A stretch of DNA of 64,000 nt, from assembly GCA_005116965.1 (NCBI GenBank), contig SWDG01000023.1:92162-156161 (forward strand), written 5' to 3'. The notes under the pieces are model-generated. The model saw only the letters and a list, made by a program, of their open reading frames with translations, made no database searches and was not told the origin of the DNA. Positions 54,107 through 62,704 of this stretch are shown here, piece after piece. Position 1 is the stretch's first letter. Every line of letters starts with the position of its first letter. The translations under genes and the position numbers were made by a program. Origin of the DNA: Nitrospira sp. (lineage in GTDB: Bacteria; Nitrospirota; Nitrospiria; Nitrospirales; Nitrospiraceae).

Positions 54107-54144
54107 ACAACGATGTGGGTGGGACTCTCTGCCCATGTCGTTGT
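54107..54144. other. Long hairpin at a convergent gene junction
   Basis: ACAACGATGTGGG and CCCATGTCGTTGT pair over 13 positions with two mismatches and a 12-base loop, nine bases after the end of the plus-strand gene. No T-run follows on either strand, so a bidirectional terminator is possible but not typical. Confidence 0.4.
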
Positions 54145-54167
54145 CCCGGCACTCGCCGACATCCTCC

Positions 54168-54389
54168 TCACGGCTCTGCTTCTTCCACAGACTCGATCGA
54201 CTCTTGTAACGCCGCCACAAAGGCCTCCGGCTGAGCGAGGGCATGCTCCGTCAATTGGAATTCACTCACCAATACCCCATCTCTATCGACCAAGAGCAAC
54301 CGATAACCCGTCTTCATAGCAGGCCCTCTCTTCTCCCTGTAGACGATGAGCCCTGACGTGTCGCACGGACCGAGCAGGATCGTAGATGG
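54168..54389 (-). pseudogene. Fragment of a thioredoxin-like protein (tentative)
   Basis: An open minus-strand frame from just after the TAA at 54390-54392 to the TGA at 54168. It reads STILLGPCDTSGLIVYREKR, then from the ATG at 54317 MKTGYRLLLVDRDGVLVSEF and ends EEAEP. The strand-turn-strand pattern RLLLVDRDGVLVSEF resembles the end of redoxin-fold proteins, but the match is weak. It overlaps the secreted protein gene on the same strand in another frame, which suggests that a small deletion or insertion joined two genes. Confidence 0.35.
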
Positions 54390-54828
54390 TTAGGCCCAGC
54401 TGGACCTCGTTTGGAATGAGGTGTTGTCCAAACAGGCTCCTCAGTCCGGCATTGGTGGAGCCGGAAGAAGACGAGAAGGATGGCGAAGCATGCAGGGAAC
54501 GATCAAACTCCGTGAGGTAGCCGCCCCCAAACCCTGCACCGATATAGGGCATCAGCTTCGTTCCTCCCACCACAATCTGTTTCGTCAGGCTCGGAACAGC
54601 TCTCAGAAGTCCCATGCTCTCCACTGTCAGGAAGGCTGACGGCCCCTGCCCCGTTGCCGCCTCCGTCACCATGACAGTACCCGAAGATGCCGCGACGCTG
54701 GAGGTTGCCGGCCCGATCACTGAACGTCCATCTCCAATTGGACCTGCGTAGGAGAGCGACCAGCACAAACTAAAGCCGATCATGGTGCTGATGCCAAAGA
54801 ACCATCTCATTCTTAGAATGTGCTGCAT
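54283..54828 (-). CDS. Exported glycine-rich hypothetical protein
   Basis: A 181-residue protein with a signal peptide (FFGISTMIGFSLCWSLSYA, cleavage near residue 28). The mature part contains KLMPYIGAGFGGGYLTEFD, a pattern seen in small outer-membrane barrel proteins. The last 30 residues (VRHVRAHRLQGEERACYEDG and beyond) have a different composition and lie over the redoxin-like fragment, so the true C-terminus may have been replaced by a frameshift. Several Met codons precede the signal; the ATG at 54828 is a compromise. Function unknown. Confidence 0.55.
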   Translation of the reverse strand: MQHILRMRWFFGISTMIGFSLCWSLSYAGPIGDGRSVIGPATSSVAASSGTVMVTEAATGQGPSAFLTVESMGLLRAVPSLTKQIVVGGTKLMPYIGAGFGGGYLTEFDRSLHASPSFSSSSGSTNAGLRSLFGQHLIPNEVQLGLTIYDPARSVRHVRAHRLQGEERACYEDGLSVALGR

Positions 54829-54910
54829 ATGCTCTTTAACCATACAACCCGTCCGGCACCAGGTCAAGAAACCACCCACCCGCCAGGCAGCAACATCGGC
54901 TCCCAGGCCG

Positions 54911-55477
54911 TTACCCCATCACGCGTGTGAGCGTATTCTCATCCGTATGGTGAAACAGATCCGACCGCCCCGGCATGCGGAGTTGCGTGTCCTCCTTGTA
55001 GTGAAACCGATTCTGGTCGAGGACCGTCACTGTCAATTCGTAGCGCACCGTCTTAAACTCCTTGTCGAGGAACCGATTTGAGCAGATTCCATAGGTGTCC
55101 GATCCCGCCTCTGCCACCAGCGCAAACGTTGTGGAGGAAGGCGCCGCCGTGCCACCGGCAATCAGCGCCACCCCGCGCGGGACGATGAAACAGCGCAACA
55201 CCTGCCCCTCGCCCGGATCCCAGAGCCAGTAGCCCACCTCCTCGTGGAACGGATCGGCTTCTCCAATACGCCGGGCCACCGTGGCATACCGCAAGCCATA
55301 CAACACCTGCTCGTGATTGCGCACTGGTCCCATCGGCTCAAAGGTCATCCGCTCGCGAAACTGATTCTGCTCCGTCCCCCGATCGTCCGACGGCGCCACA
55401 TCCGCGCCTTTGGCTCCCTCCCACACACCCGCCAGCGCAGCCAGTGGCCCGAGCTGCTTGATCAGATCAGAATCCAT
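54911..55477 (-). CDS. Nitrobindin/THAP4-like haem-binding beta-barrel protein
   Basis: A 188-residue cytoplasmic protein of the DUF1794/nitrobindin type. LGPLAALAGVWEGAKGADV near residues 9-27 is the GxWxG-type opening. The core strands follow (MTFEPMGPVRNHEQVLYGLR; EEVGYWLWDPGEGQVLRCFI; PRGVALIAGG), and VRYELTVTVLDQNRFHYKED closes the barrel. Related proteins bind haem and react with nitric oxide or peroxynitrite; whether this one keeps the distal and proximal His ligands cannot be judged reliably. The ATG at 55477 is supported by a strong AGGAGG site. Confidence 0.82.
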   Translation of the reverse strand: MDSDLIKQLGPLAALAGVWEGAKGADVAPSDDRGTEQNQFRERMTFEPMGPVRNHEQVLYGLRYATVARRIGEADPFHEEVGYWLWDPGEGQVLRCFIVPRGVALIAGGTAAPSSTTFALVAEAGSDTYGICSNRFLDKEFKTVRYELTVTVLDQNRFHYKEDTQLRMPGRSDLFHHTDENTLTRVMG

Positions 55478-55743
55478 GAGGCCTCCTGAATAAGACGAGA
55501 CGGAAGCATGGACTATGCTCCCACCTCGACACAAATAAGCATAACGAATCAGGGGAGCATTGTAGGAGGTTCCCATTAACCGGCGCAATCAGGTGGGAGG
55601 CGGACGGCCAGGACGGTCGCGTTCAGCTGGTCTGCTGACCTCTGGCGGCCACGCTTCCGACATCCTCTATTTTCTTGGCGAGTCGGGCTTGCCAAGATAT
55701 CGTAGGCGTTGCGCACCGATGAGACGGAGAAGTGAGATCCTCT

Positions 55744-56781
55744 ATGCGATCCTATGACATCGTGGTCGTCGGCAGTGGACCAGCCGGCCAGAAAGCCGCA
55801 GTCCAAGCGGCGAAACTCTCCAAACGTGTGGTGATCATCGAGAAAGCCCGACAACTCGGCGGAACCTCGCTCAATACGGGCACCTTACCCAGCAAGACCC
55901 TCAAGGACACGATCGAGTACATTCATGGATTGGGACGGCGAGGATTGCACCAGCTAGGCGCAGCGCTCACCAAGCAGCTCACGCTCCCAGACCTGATGAT
56001 ACGCAAAGACCAAGTCATCGAGACCGAAGTCGCTGTGATCACCAACCAGCTGCAGCGCAACGGCATCGAGATCATCCAGGGCACAGCCAGTTTTGTCGAT
56101 CCCCATACCATGAGCGTGCTGAGATCGGATGGGCATGTCGATCACGTCCAGGCCTCAGTCATCATCCTAGCCACGGGGTCACGACCACGCCGCCCCAGGG
56201 AGGTCCCCTTCAATGACGTGACGGTGTGCGATTCCGACTCATTTCTCCGCACGACCAAGAACCCTACCAGTATCATCGTCCTCGGAGGCGGTGTCATCGG
56301 AACAGAGTATGCGTCAATGTTGGCCGCCTTTGGGATCAAGGTCACCCTCATCGACCGGAGAACTCAGTTGTTGCGGTTCCTGGACCAGGAAATTGCGCAG
56401 GCGTTGGACTCCCAGATGCTGCAGAATGGGGTCGCGATCCGACTTGGACAGGAGCATCTTGGCATCGCCGTGAATGAAGCTGGGCGCCCGGCGATCCACC
56501 TCCACGATGGCGAGACGGTGACCGCCGACATGCTGCTCTACACCATGGGACGGATCGGCAATACGGACGCATTGAACCTCCCCGCAATCGGCCTCTCGAC
56601 CGACCAGCAAGGACAGCTCTCCGTCAACAGCCAGTACCAAACGGCCATTCCCCACATCTATGCGACGGGTGATGTCATCGGGTTTCCCGCGCTCGCCGCG
56701 ACGGCCATGGAACAAGGCCGCCTCGCCGCCTGCCACGCCTTTCAGGTGTCCGAGTCGCACGACATCAAGGTGATTCCCTAA
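55744..56781 (+). CDS. Pyridine nucleotide-disulfide oxidoreductase lacking its dimerisation domain
   Basis: A 345-residue FAD/NAD(P)-binding protein closest in style to soluble transhydrogenase (SthA-like). The FAD motif IVVVGSGPAGQKAA lies at residues 6-19. LGGTSLNTGTLPSKTL follows near 40-55; the redox Cys of the family is Ser here. The NAD motif is IIVLGGGVIGTEYASM near 176, and the second FAD motif is IYATGDVIGFPALAATAMEQ near 306-325. The protein ends about 20 residues later, so the roughly 110-residue C-terminal dimerisation domain, which supplies part of the active site, is absent. No remnant is visible downstream. Loss of both features suggests an inactive or repurposed flavoprotein. 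Confidence 0.82.
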   Translation: MRSYDIVVVGSGPAGQKAAVQAAKLSKRVVIIEKARQLGGTSLNTGTLPSKTLKDTIEYIHGLGRRGLHQLGAALTKQLTLPDLMIRKDQVIETEVAVITNQLQRNGIEIIQGTASFVDPHTMSVLRSDGHVDHVQASVIILATGSRPRRPREVPFNDVTVCDSDSFLRTTKNPTSIIVLGGGVIGTEYASMLAAFGIKVTLIDRRTQLLRFLDQEIAQALDSQMLQNGVAIRLGQEHLGIAVNEAGRPAIHLHDGETVTADMLLYTMGRIGNTDALNLPAIGLSTDQQGQLSVNSQYQTAIPHIYATGDVIGFPALAATAMEQGRLAACHAFQVSESHDIKVIP

Positions 56782-56813
56782 AAGCTCCAGAAATAGAGGA
56801 AAGCAACGGGTAT

Positions 56814-57068
56814 GTGCGAGTTACGTTGCCTCATACTCCTCTCGCTAAACCAACGGAAGCCATCTTAGGCTTTCTCGCCAGAAACGCTACAGTAACTAAC
56901 CGCCAAGCAAGAGACCTCACAGGCATCAAGTCTGAGAATCTTGTAAAGATTGAATTTTACAAGCTTCGCGATGAGGGAATGCTAGAGCCTGTTCCAAGCC
57001 TCAAGGGTCCAAAATCTGCCTGGCGCTTAACAAAAAAGGGTAAGAAGGCTGCAGAACGATTCAAATAG
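56814..57068 (+). CDS. Small winged-helix protein
   Basis: An 84-residue protein starting with GTG. ATVTNRQARDLTGIKSENLV (residues 25-44), then a short recognition helix (IEFYKLRDEGMLEPV) and a basic C-terminus (KKGKKAAERFK) fit a winged-helix DNA-binding fold. Its composition is more AT-rich than its neighbours, which hints at horizontal transfer. Target and role are unknown. It lies 32 bases after the truncated oxidoreductase gene. Confidence 0.6.
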   Translation: MRVTLPHTPLAKPTEAILGFLARNATVTNRQARDLTGIKSENLVKIEFYKLRDEGMLEPVPSLKGPKSAWRLTKKGKKAAERFK

Positions 57069-57212
57069 AAAGAGTTAGGGGGGAAGGTCAGAAGGATCAG
57101 AATACACTCAGCTTTATCTAACAGAAGCAAGGCGGGAATTTTTCCCAGAAACCATGTACGAATTAGCCAGAATGGTTGGGAGTTAAGAATTCAATTAGTT
57201 CCAAACGGCTTG

Positions 57213-57668
57213 CTAGACCTTCGAATTAGCGGCCTGAGCGGAGTCATTGTTTGTAAGTTGATCACTTTCTTCATCGGCAGGTTTCTCTTCTTCCGGCACA
57301 TCGAACCACTGCACCAGCATCTCTTCCCACCAAGTTTCAGTCACCTCAGTCCCTGGGTCCGTGCCCAAGAATGCCACATCCTCTTGCTTGAGGGATGCTC
57401 CGACAAGCTGCGGTTGAAACTTGGCACGCATGATGACTTCTTTCGTGGCATAGCCGCCGATGATCCAGGAGTCCGGATCGGCTCGGCGAGACTTGTAGGC
57501 CTTCAAGCCATGCTTGAGATACATAAAGATCTGCTGTTGAACCGGATCGGTGACGCCGGTCTGTGGAAGACTGAGCGTTTTTTCTATGTGCTTTCGCCAA
57601 TGCCGATCGTCGTACCGTGACGTGATCAGCTGCAGCATCTTCTTTCCCAGCTCAGTATCAAGCGGCAT
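57213..57668 (-). CDS. Hypothetical protein
   Basis: A 151-residue protein with no recognised domain. It contains the segment YLKHGLKAYKSRRADPDSWI, a TWWEEMLVQWFDVPEEEKP stretch and an acidic, disordered-looking tail. No signal peptide or membrane helix is present. It lies five bases downstream of the exported PEBP gene on the same strand, so it is probably cotranscribed with it. Confidence 0.6.
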   Translation of the reverse strand: MPLDTELGKKMLQLITSRYDDRHWRKHIEKTLSLPQTGVTDPVQQQIFMYLKHGLKAYKSRRADPDSWIIGGYATKEVIMRAKFQPQLVGASLKQEDVAFLGTDPGTEVTETWWEEMLVQWFDVPEEEKPADEESDQLTNNDSAQAANSKV

Positions 57669-57673
57669 CGTCG

Positions 57674-58231
57674 TTACTTGCGGCTATACAGGCCGGTGAA
57701 GGAAGCTTTGGCCAGGGCATTCTGGTTGAGATAGTACCCGACCATTGCCCCGGAGGCCTCAGGCTTCAACGGCAATTGGTCCACCTTCAAGGCAAACACC
57801 CTAAAGATGTAGCGATGCGGCTTGTGGCCCGGAGGAGGACAGGGTCCACCGTACCCAGGCTGACCAAAATCCGTCGTGCTTTGCACCGCGCGTTGCGGCT
57901 CACCGGAGCCGCCTGGCTTTCCGGCACCCGCGGCGAGTGCCGAAATATCCGGAGGAATGTTGAAGATGACCCAATGCCACCAGCCGCTGCCGGTGGGCGC
58001 ATCGGGATCATACATAGTTACGGCAAAACTCTTGGTCCCTTTAGGGGCATTGTTCCAGCGCAACTCCGGAGACACATTGTCACCAGTACAGCCGAATCCG
58101 TCGAAGACATGGGTCTTGCCGATCATCTGTTTCGGCTTGATCGTCGGACTAGCGAGCTGAAAATCGGCAGCAGCGCTGATGCCTGGCATGAGTGCGATCG
58201 CGAGCAGCACAATGCTCCATGTCGGTTTCAT
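57674..58231 (-). CDS. Exported PEBP-family (YbhB/YbcL-like) protein
   Basis: A 185-residue phosphatidylethanolamine-binding-family protein with a signal peptide (SIVLLAIALMPGISAAA, cleavage near residue 22), so it acts in the periplasm. Family motifs include FGCTGDNVSPELRWNNAP, YDPDAPTGSGWWHWVIFNIP (the DPDxP anion-binding loop) and YGGPCPPPGHKPHRY. Bacterial members have no settled function; some inhibit proteases or bind small anions. A second, cytoplasmic PEBP gene lies 55 bases upstream on the same strand. Confidence 0.9.
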   Translation of the reverse strand: MKPTWSIVLLAIALMPGISAAADFQLASPTIKPKQMIGKTHVFDGFGCTGDNVSPELRWNNAPKGTKSFAVTMYDPDAPTGSGWWHWVIFNIPPDISALAAGAGKPGGSGEPQRAVQSTTDFGQPGYGGPCPPPGHKPHRYIFRVFALKVDQLPLKPEASGAMVGYYLNQNALAKASFTGLYSRK

Positions 58232-58286
58232 CGCTCGTCCCCTCTCTCGATATGCGTTCCCAGGATCATGGCCTTGGTGAAAAAAC

Positions 58287-58751
58287 TCACAGATTCTTCT
58301 GATACGTTCCGATCAACTGCGCTTCGGCGAGAATGTGCCCCTTCATGGTCTGTTCCAACTGAACTTTGGTCGGCTGCTTCAGATCCAGCAGTATGGCGTC
58401 AAGGGCGTAGAGCTTATGAAAATACCGATGTCGGCCGATTGGTGGGCAAGGCCCCCCATAGCCCGTTCGTTTCCAATCGTTGACGCCCTCCTTGGTTCCC
58501 TCTGGGAGAGCCTTCGCGCCTTCGGGCAGACCCGCAGTTGTCGGCGATATGTTATAGAGCACCCAATGGACCCAGGTCATTTTCGGTGCCGCTGGATCTG
58601 GGGCGTCAGGATCATCGACGATTAACACCAGGCTCTTGGTACCGGTCGGCAAGCCGTTCCAGGCCAGTGGCGGCGAAATGTCCTTGCCCTCGCAGGTATA
58701 GGCTGTCGGAATGGCCCCCTCGTGGCTGAATGCCGTGGACGTCATACGCAT
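58287..58751 (-). CDS. PEBP-family (YbhB/YbcL-like) protein without signal
   Basis: A 154-residue paralogue of the neighbouring exported PEBP. It has YTCEGKDISPPLAWNGLP, IVDDPDAPDPAAPKMTWVHW (anion-binding loop) and GYGGPCPPIGRHRYFHKLYA. It lacks a signal peptide, so it should be cytoplasmic. The start is the ATG at 58751, the first of two close ATG codons; a TTG 15 bases earlier is less likely. It lies 20 bases after pmbA on the same strand, suggesting that tldD, pmbA and the two PEBP genes form one operon. Confidence 0.88.
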   Translation of the reverse strand: MRMTSTAFSHEGAIPTAYTCEGKDISPPLAWNGLPTGTKSLVLIVDDPDAPDPAAPKMTWVHWVLYNISPTTAGLPEGAKALPEGTKEGVNDWKRTGYGGPCPPIGRHRYFHKLYALDAILLDLKQPTKVQLEQTMKGHILAEAQLIGTYQKNL

Positions 58752-58771
58752 ATCGTCAGCCCACAATCTTC

Positions 58772-60157
58772 TTAATTACCTGCCACCATCAGTTCTGAAA
58801 TTTTCAGCGTCGGGCTCGCAATTCGCCCCCGGAACACGAGGTCGCTCCCAATCACTTCGATATCCTTGAACATCTGCTTGAGATTCCCCGCGATGGTGAT
58901 TTCTTCGACGGGATAGGCCAACTCTCCGTTTTCAATCCAAAACCCGCTGGCCCCTCGCGAGTAATCACCTGTGACCATATTGATTCCAAATCCGATCAAC
59001 TCGGTAACGTAGAGCCCTTCCTTGACTGAACCGATAATCTCCTGAGCGCTCTTCAATCCTGGGACGAGATAAAAATTCGTCGGACCGACGGACGGACTCT
59101 CGCCCACGCTCCGTGATGCGTTGCCGGTCGAGGGCAACCCCAGCTTCCGTCCGGAATAGGTATCGAGCAGATAGCTCCGTAGCACACCACGCTCCACGAT
59201 CGTGTTCTTGCGCGTGGCCAATCCTTCGCCGTCAAACGGACGAGATCCAAGGCCTCCGGCCATCCGGCCGTCGTCGTACACGGTCATGAGATCAGACGCA
59301 ATCGTCTGCCCAAGCTGATCGAGAAGGAACGAGGCCCGCTTGTAGAGACCGTAGCCGGAAATGGCACCACACAAGTTTGCGAGCAGGCTCCCAGCCATGT
59401 CCTGGTCAAACACCACCGGTACTCGCTTGGTCGCCACTTTGCGTGCGCCCAGGCGGCGAACGGCTCTTCTGGCCGCCTCCTGCCCGATCGATTCCGCTGA
59501 GGCCAGCCGTGCAAATTTTCGCTGCACCTCATACCAGGCATCCCGCTGCATAGCCCCGGTCGTGGACTCAGTCGCAATCGGAGAGACGGATAGCGAAAAG
59601 TTTGAACTCTTATAGGACCCGACGAACCCATGGCTGTTCGCCAGCACCACTCGTCCCGATGATGAATCAAACTCCGCACCTTCCGAGTTCGTAATGCGTG
59701 GATCAGCGGCAAACGCCGCCGCTTCTCCGCGCTTGGCCCAATCAATCTGCGTTTCCGTATCGAGCACGGTCTCATCATAGAGATCGAGACTCGGCTGGTC
59801 TGCGGCCATCTGAGCCGCATCCGGCAACCCTGATACGTCATCCTCGACAACCGCCCTAGCCAAGGTGCACGTGTCGGCAATAAGCCGTTCGAGAGAGTCT
59901 TGTGAAAAGTCTGACGTCGAGGTCGTCGCCGAACGTTTTCTGATGAAGACACGTAGTCCGAGCCGCTTTTCTCTCGCCTTCGTCAATCGATCGACCGTGC
60001 CGACCCGTACTTGGACCGAAAAGGTCTCACCATCGGCCACCACGATATCAGCCTCTGTCGCGCCGCACGCTTTCGCACGAGCCAGGACATTGGCAGCCAG
60101 CTGCGCATAGCCGTTGGTGATTGTGGCAGGCTCTGTTCCTCGTTGCCCTTGATGCAC
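58772..60157 (-). CDS. pmbA: PmbA/TldE-like metalloprotease subunit
   Basis: A 461-residue TldD/PmbA-family protein that would pair with TldD in a heterodimeric protease acting on unstructured peptides. The N-terminal domain contains ADGETFSVQVRVGTVDRLTK near 41-60. The C-terminal domain has VPVVFDQDMAGSLLANLCGA near 247-266, then NTIVERGVLRSYLLDTYSGR and ASGFWIENGELAYPVEEITI. As expected for TldE it lacks the HExxH zinc motif. The start is GTG with GAGGG just upstream. It lies 75 bases after tldD. In other bacteria TldD/E matures microcins or degrades CcdA; no such peptide gene is seen here. Confidence 0.92.
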   Translation of the reverse strand: MHQGQRGTEPATITNGYAQLAANVLARAKACGATEADIVVADGETFSVQVRVGTVDRLTKAREKRLGLRVFIRKRSATTSTSDFSQDSLERLIADTCTLARAVVEDDVSGLPDAAQMAADQPSLDLYDETVLDTETQIDWAKRGEAAAFAADPRITNSEGAEFDSSSGRVVLANSHGFVGSYKSSNFSLSVSPIATESTTGAMQRDAWYEVQRKFARLASAESIGQEAARRAVRRLGARKVATKRVPVVFDQDMAGSLLANLCGAISGYGLYKRASFLLDQLGQTIASDLMTVYDDGRMAGGLGSRPFDGEGLATRKNTIVERGVLRSYLLDTYSGRKLGLPSTGNASRSVGESPSVGPTNFYLVPGLKSAQEIIGSVKEGLYVTELIGFGINMVTGDYSRGASGFWIENGELAYPVEEITIAGNLKQMFKDIEVIGSDLVFRGRIASPTLKISELMVAGN

Positions 60158-60232
60158 GCGCCCTCTTTTCTGTCAGTTGTCATGTGGTTGGCCTCGCTGG
60201 TGGACCGTGAGACCAATGACTAGTGACCCTTC

Positions 60233-61663
60233 TTACCTCTGCGTACCCCCGACCGTGATTTCGTCGATTTTGATGGTTGGCAAGCCGACCCCGACCGGTA
60301 CCGATTGGCCGTCCTTCCCACACGTCCCGATCCCATTGTCGAGTTTCAGATCATGCCCCACCATCGAAACCTTGGTAAGGATCTCCGGTCCACTCCCGAT
60401 CAATGTCGCTCCCTTCACCGGCTTCGTGATCTGTCCGTCCTCGATGAGATAGGCCTCGCTAGCAGAGAACACGAACTTCCCGCTGGTGATATCAACCTGC
60501 CCACCGCCGAACGAGACGGCATAGAGCCCTCTTTTCACCGACCGGATCATGTCCTGGGGATCCGACTCGCCGGCTAGCATGAAGGTATTCGTCATCCGGG
60601 GGAGCACCACGCTTTGATAATTCTCACGCCGACCGTTGCCGGTCAGAGGAATGCCCATGAGGCGAGCATTGAGCTTATCGGTAATATAGCGGCGGAGAAT
60701 GCCCTTCTCGATGAGTGTCGTGCAGCTGGTTGGCGTTCCCTCATCATCCATATTTAACGAGCCTCGGCGAAATGGAAGAGTTCCATCGTCGACGATCGTG
60801 CAAACGTCCGACGCCACACGCTTCCCGATTAGGCTTGAGAAGGCCGACGTCTTTTTCCGGTTGAAGTCGGCTTCCAAGCCATGTCCGATCGCCTCGTGTA
60901 ACAAGATGCCGGGCCATCCACCGGCCAACACCACAGGCATCACCCCGGCCGGAGCATCCACAGCGGACAAGTTCAGGATCGCCTCTCTCGCCGCTTCTCG
61001 CGCATAGCTCAAGTGTCGATTGTCCTCAAGGTAGTACTCGAATCCAACCCGGCCGCCCCCGCCGAAGCTCCCGACTTGTCGATTGTCACCGTCCTCAGCA
61101 ATACAGGTGATCTGCAGACGGGACAGCGGTTGAATATCGCCGACCAGTGTCCCATCAGAGGTCGCAACCGCCACGACCTTATATTCGGTATTAAAGGAAG
61201 CCATGACGTTCTTAATGCGGGGATCGTACCGTCTGGCCTCGGCATCAATTGCGTTTAACAGCGCCACGCGATCAGCCGTGGCAACCTCGGCCTTCGCCCG
61301 TTCGATCGGATAGAGGTCTCTGGTCGGTCGGCGCTGGGTGGGCACCGGAACAGGAGACGCTCCCTGAGGAGAATTGGCGATGTAGCGTGCCGTGTCGGCC
61401 GCAATCTCCAAATCCTTCTTTGTGAGTTCATCTGAGTAGGCAAACCCTGTCTTCTCACCGGCCGTTGCACGGACGCCGACGCCTTGAGAGACACTCTTGG
61501 CTGCACGCTTCACAATGCCTTCCTCCATCGACACCGACTCTGAGGTGCGGGACTCAAAATAGAGGTCCGCATAATCAACATCCCTCACGTTGAGCCGATC
61601 GAGTGCGTGTTGAGCTTCGAGTTCAGTGACACCGAATTTGGCTAGCTGAACCGGCTCGAGCAT
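60233..61663 (-). CDS. tldD: TldD metalloprotease subunit
   Basis: A 476-residue catalytic subunit. LHEAIGHGLEADFNRK near residues 255-270 is the HExxH zinc motif with its downstream acidic residue. The final third has MDDEGTPTSCTTLIEKGILR and TFMLAGESDPQDMI, and ends IKIDEITVGG, all typical of TldD. With the PmbA subunit encoded next it forms a peptide-degrading chamber. The ATG at 61663 gives a standard N-terminus. The gene is divergent from uppS, with a 202-base shared region between them. Confidence 0.93.
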   Translation of the reverse strand: MLEPVQLAKFGVTELEAQHALDRLNVRDVDYADLYFESRTSESVSMEEGIVKRAAKSVSQGVGVRATAGEKTGFAYSDELTKKDLEIAADTARYIANSPQGASPVPVPTQRRPTRDLYPIERAKAEVATADRVALLNAIDAEARRYDPRIKNVMASFNTEYKVVAVATSDGTLVGDIQPLSRLQITCIAEDGDNRQVGSFGGGGRVGFEYYLEDNRHLSYAREAAREAILNLSAVDAPAGVMPVVLAGGWPGILLHEAIGHGLEADFNRKKTSAFSSLIGKRVASDVCTIVDDGTLPFRRGSLNMDDEGTPTSCTTLIEKGILRRYITDKLNARLMGIPLTGNGRRENYQSVVLPRMTNTFMLAGESDPQDMIRSVKRGLYAVSFGGGQVDITSGKFVFSASEAYLIEDGQITKPVKGATLIGSGPEILTKVSMVGHDLKLDNGIGTCGKDGQSVPVGVGLPTIKIDEITVGGTQR

Positions 61664-61780
61664 AGTGATGGGCGCCTCCTTGTCTCTTCTGTTGAGTGAT
61701 GGGCGAGTATTAAACCGGACACTTCTCGTGCTACAAAAACCGGACAGATGATGTGCTAGCTACAGTTTCCGAGTTATCGT

Positions 61781-61809
61781 TTGACATTCCATACCTCCGA
61801 CAGTAGACT
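61781..61809 (+). promoter_or_regulatory. Sigma-70 promoter for the uppS-cdsA-dxr operon
   Basis: TTGACA (perfect -35) and TAGACT (-10, four of six) are separated by exactly 17 bases. The predicted start lies about 50 bases before uppS. It reads away from tldD, in the divergent intergenic region. Confidence 0.6.
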
Positions 61810-61865
61810 TTCCCCACTTCTCTCCCTGCTAACACTGGATATGAGGAACGCGCTCTAGGCTCGTT

Positions 61866-62651
61866 ATGGCACACCCTCCCGCTTCAAGTTTTGACCACCT
61901 GTCCGAGAGCGAATTGACCGCCAAGTTGGAACCGGAACTGCTCCCAAAACATATCGCGGTCATCATGGATGGCAACGGGCGGTGGGCGGAACTCCGCGGT
62001 CTTCCTCGCATCGCAGGCCATCGCGAAGGCATCAATTCCGTCAGGGAGATGATCACCCTCAGTCTGGAACTCGGCATTCATGCCCTGACGATCTATGCGT
62101 TTTCACAAGAAAACTGGAACCGTCCGACACAAGAAATCAGCGCACTCATGGGGCTCTTGGAGCATTACCTCTCCACGGAACGAGCCAGTTTGATTGAGCA
62201 AGGCGTGTGCTTCCGCACCATCGGTCGCCACGAGCTGCTCCCTCCATCGGCTCAACACTGGATTCGCACGACCGAAAAGGAAACAGCGCATCTCGATAAG
62301 CTGATCCTCACGGTCGCCCTTAGCTACGGAGGACGAGCGGAAATCGTCGATGCCGTAAAAAAACTGGCAGAGAACGTCCAGGCGGGAACCGTCCAACCAA
62401 GCCGTATCGATGAAACCACGATTCAACAGTACCTCTACACGCACCCGCTCCAAGATCCGGACTTACTAATTCGGACGAGTGGAGAAGCCAGGATCAGCAA
62501 CTTTCTCCTGTGGCAACTGGCCTACACAGAGTTGTGCTTCACGCCGACCTTGTGGCCGGACTTTCGACGACGGGAATTTCTCCTCGCGCTGATCGAATAT
62601 CAAAAGCGGGAACGCCGCTTCGGTCGGGTGCTGAGTACTGTGTCTTCGTAA
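61866..62651 (+). CDS. uppS: Undecaprenyl diphosphate synthase (cis-prenyltransferase)
   Basis: A 261-residue isoprenyl transferase. IAVIMDGNGRWAELRGLPRI near residues 30-49 contains the catalytic Asp (D35) and the P-loop-like NGRW. AFSQENWNRP near 79-88 is the second conserved motif, and DLLIRTSGEARISNFLLWQL near 200-219 binds the pyrophosphate. It makes the C55 lipid carrier used by peptidoglycan and, in this organism, presumably by the exopolysaccharide locus. The ATG at 61866 is used; a short N-terminal extension of about 28 residues precedes the conserved core. The downstream order cdsA-dxr is the classic one. Confidence 0.95.
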   Translation: MAHPPASSFDHLSESELTAKLEPELLPKHIAVIMDGNGRWAELRGLPRIAGHREGINSVREMITLSLELGIHALTIYAFSQENWNRPTQEISALMGLLEHYLSTERASLIEQGVCFRTIGRHELLPPSAQHWIRTTEKETAHLDKLILTVALSYGGRAEIVDAVKKLAENVQAGTVQPSRIDETTIQQYLYTHPLQDPDLLIRTSGEARISNFLLWQLAYTELCFTPTLWPDFRRREFLLALIEYQKRERRFGRVLSTVSS

Positions 62652-62704
62652 CCTATGTGGGATATCCACTCATCACCGAATCAATCGCCCACAGCTCGAC
62701 CTTC

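Noticed and set aside
57776-58483. Plus-strand open frame of 235 codons across the two PEBP genes
   Set aside because: It is antisense to two intact PEBP genes, with no motif of its own.
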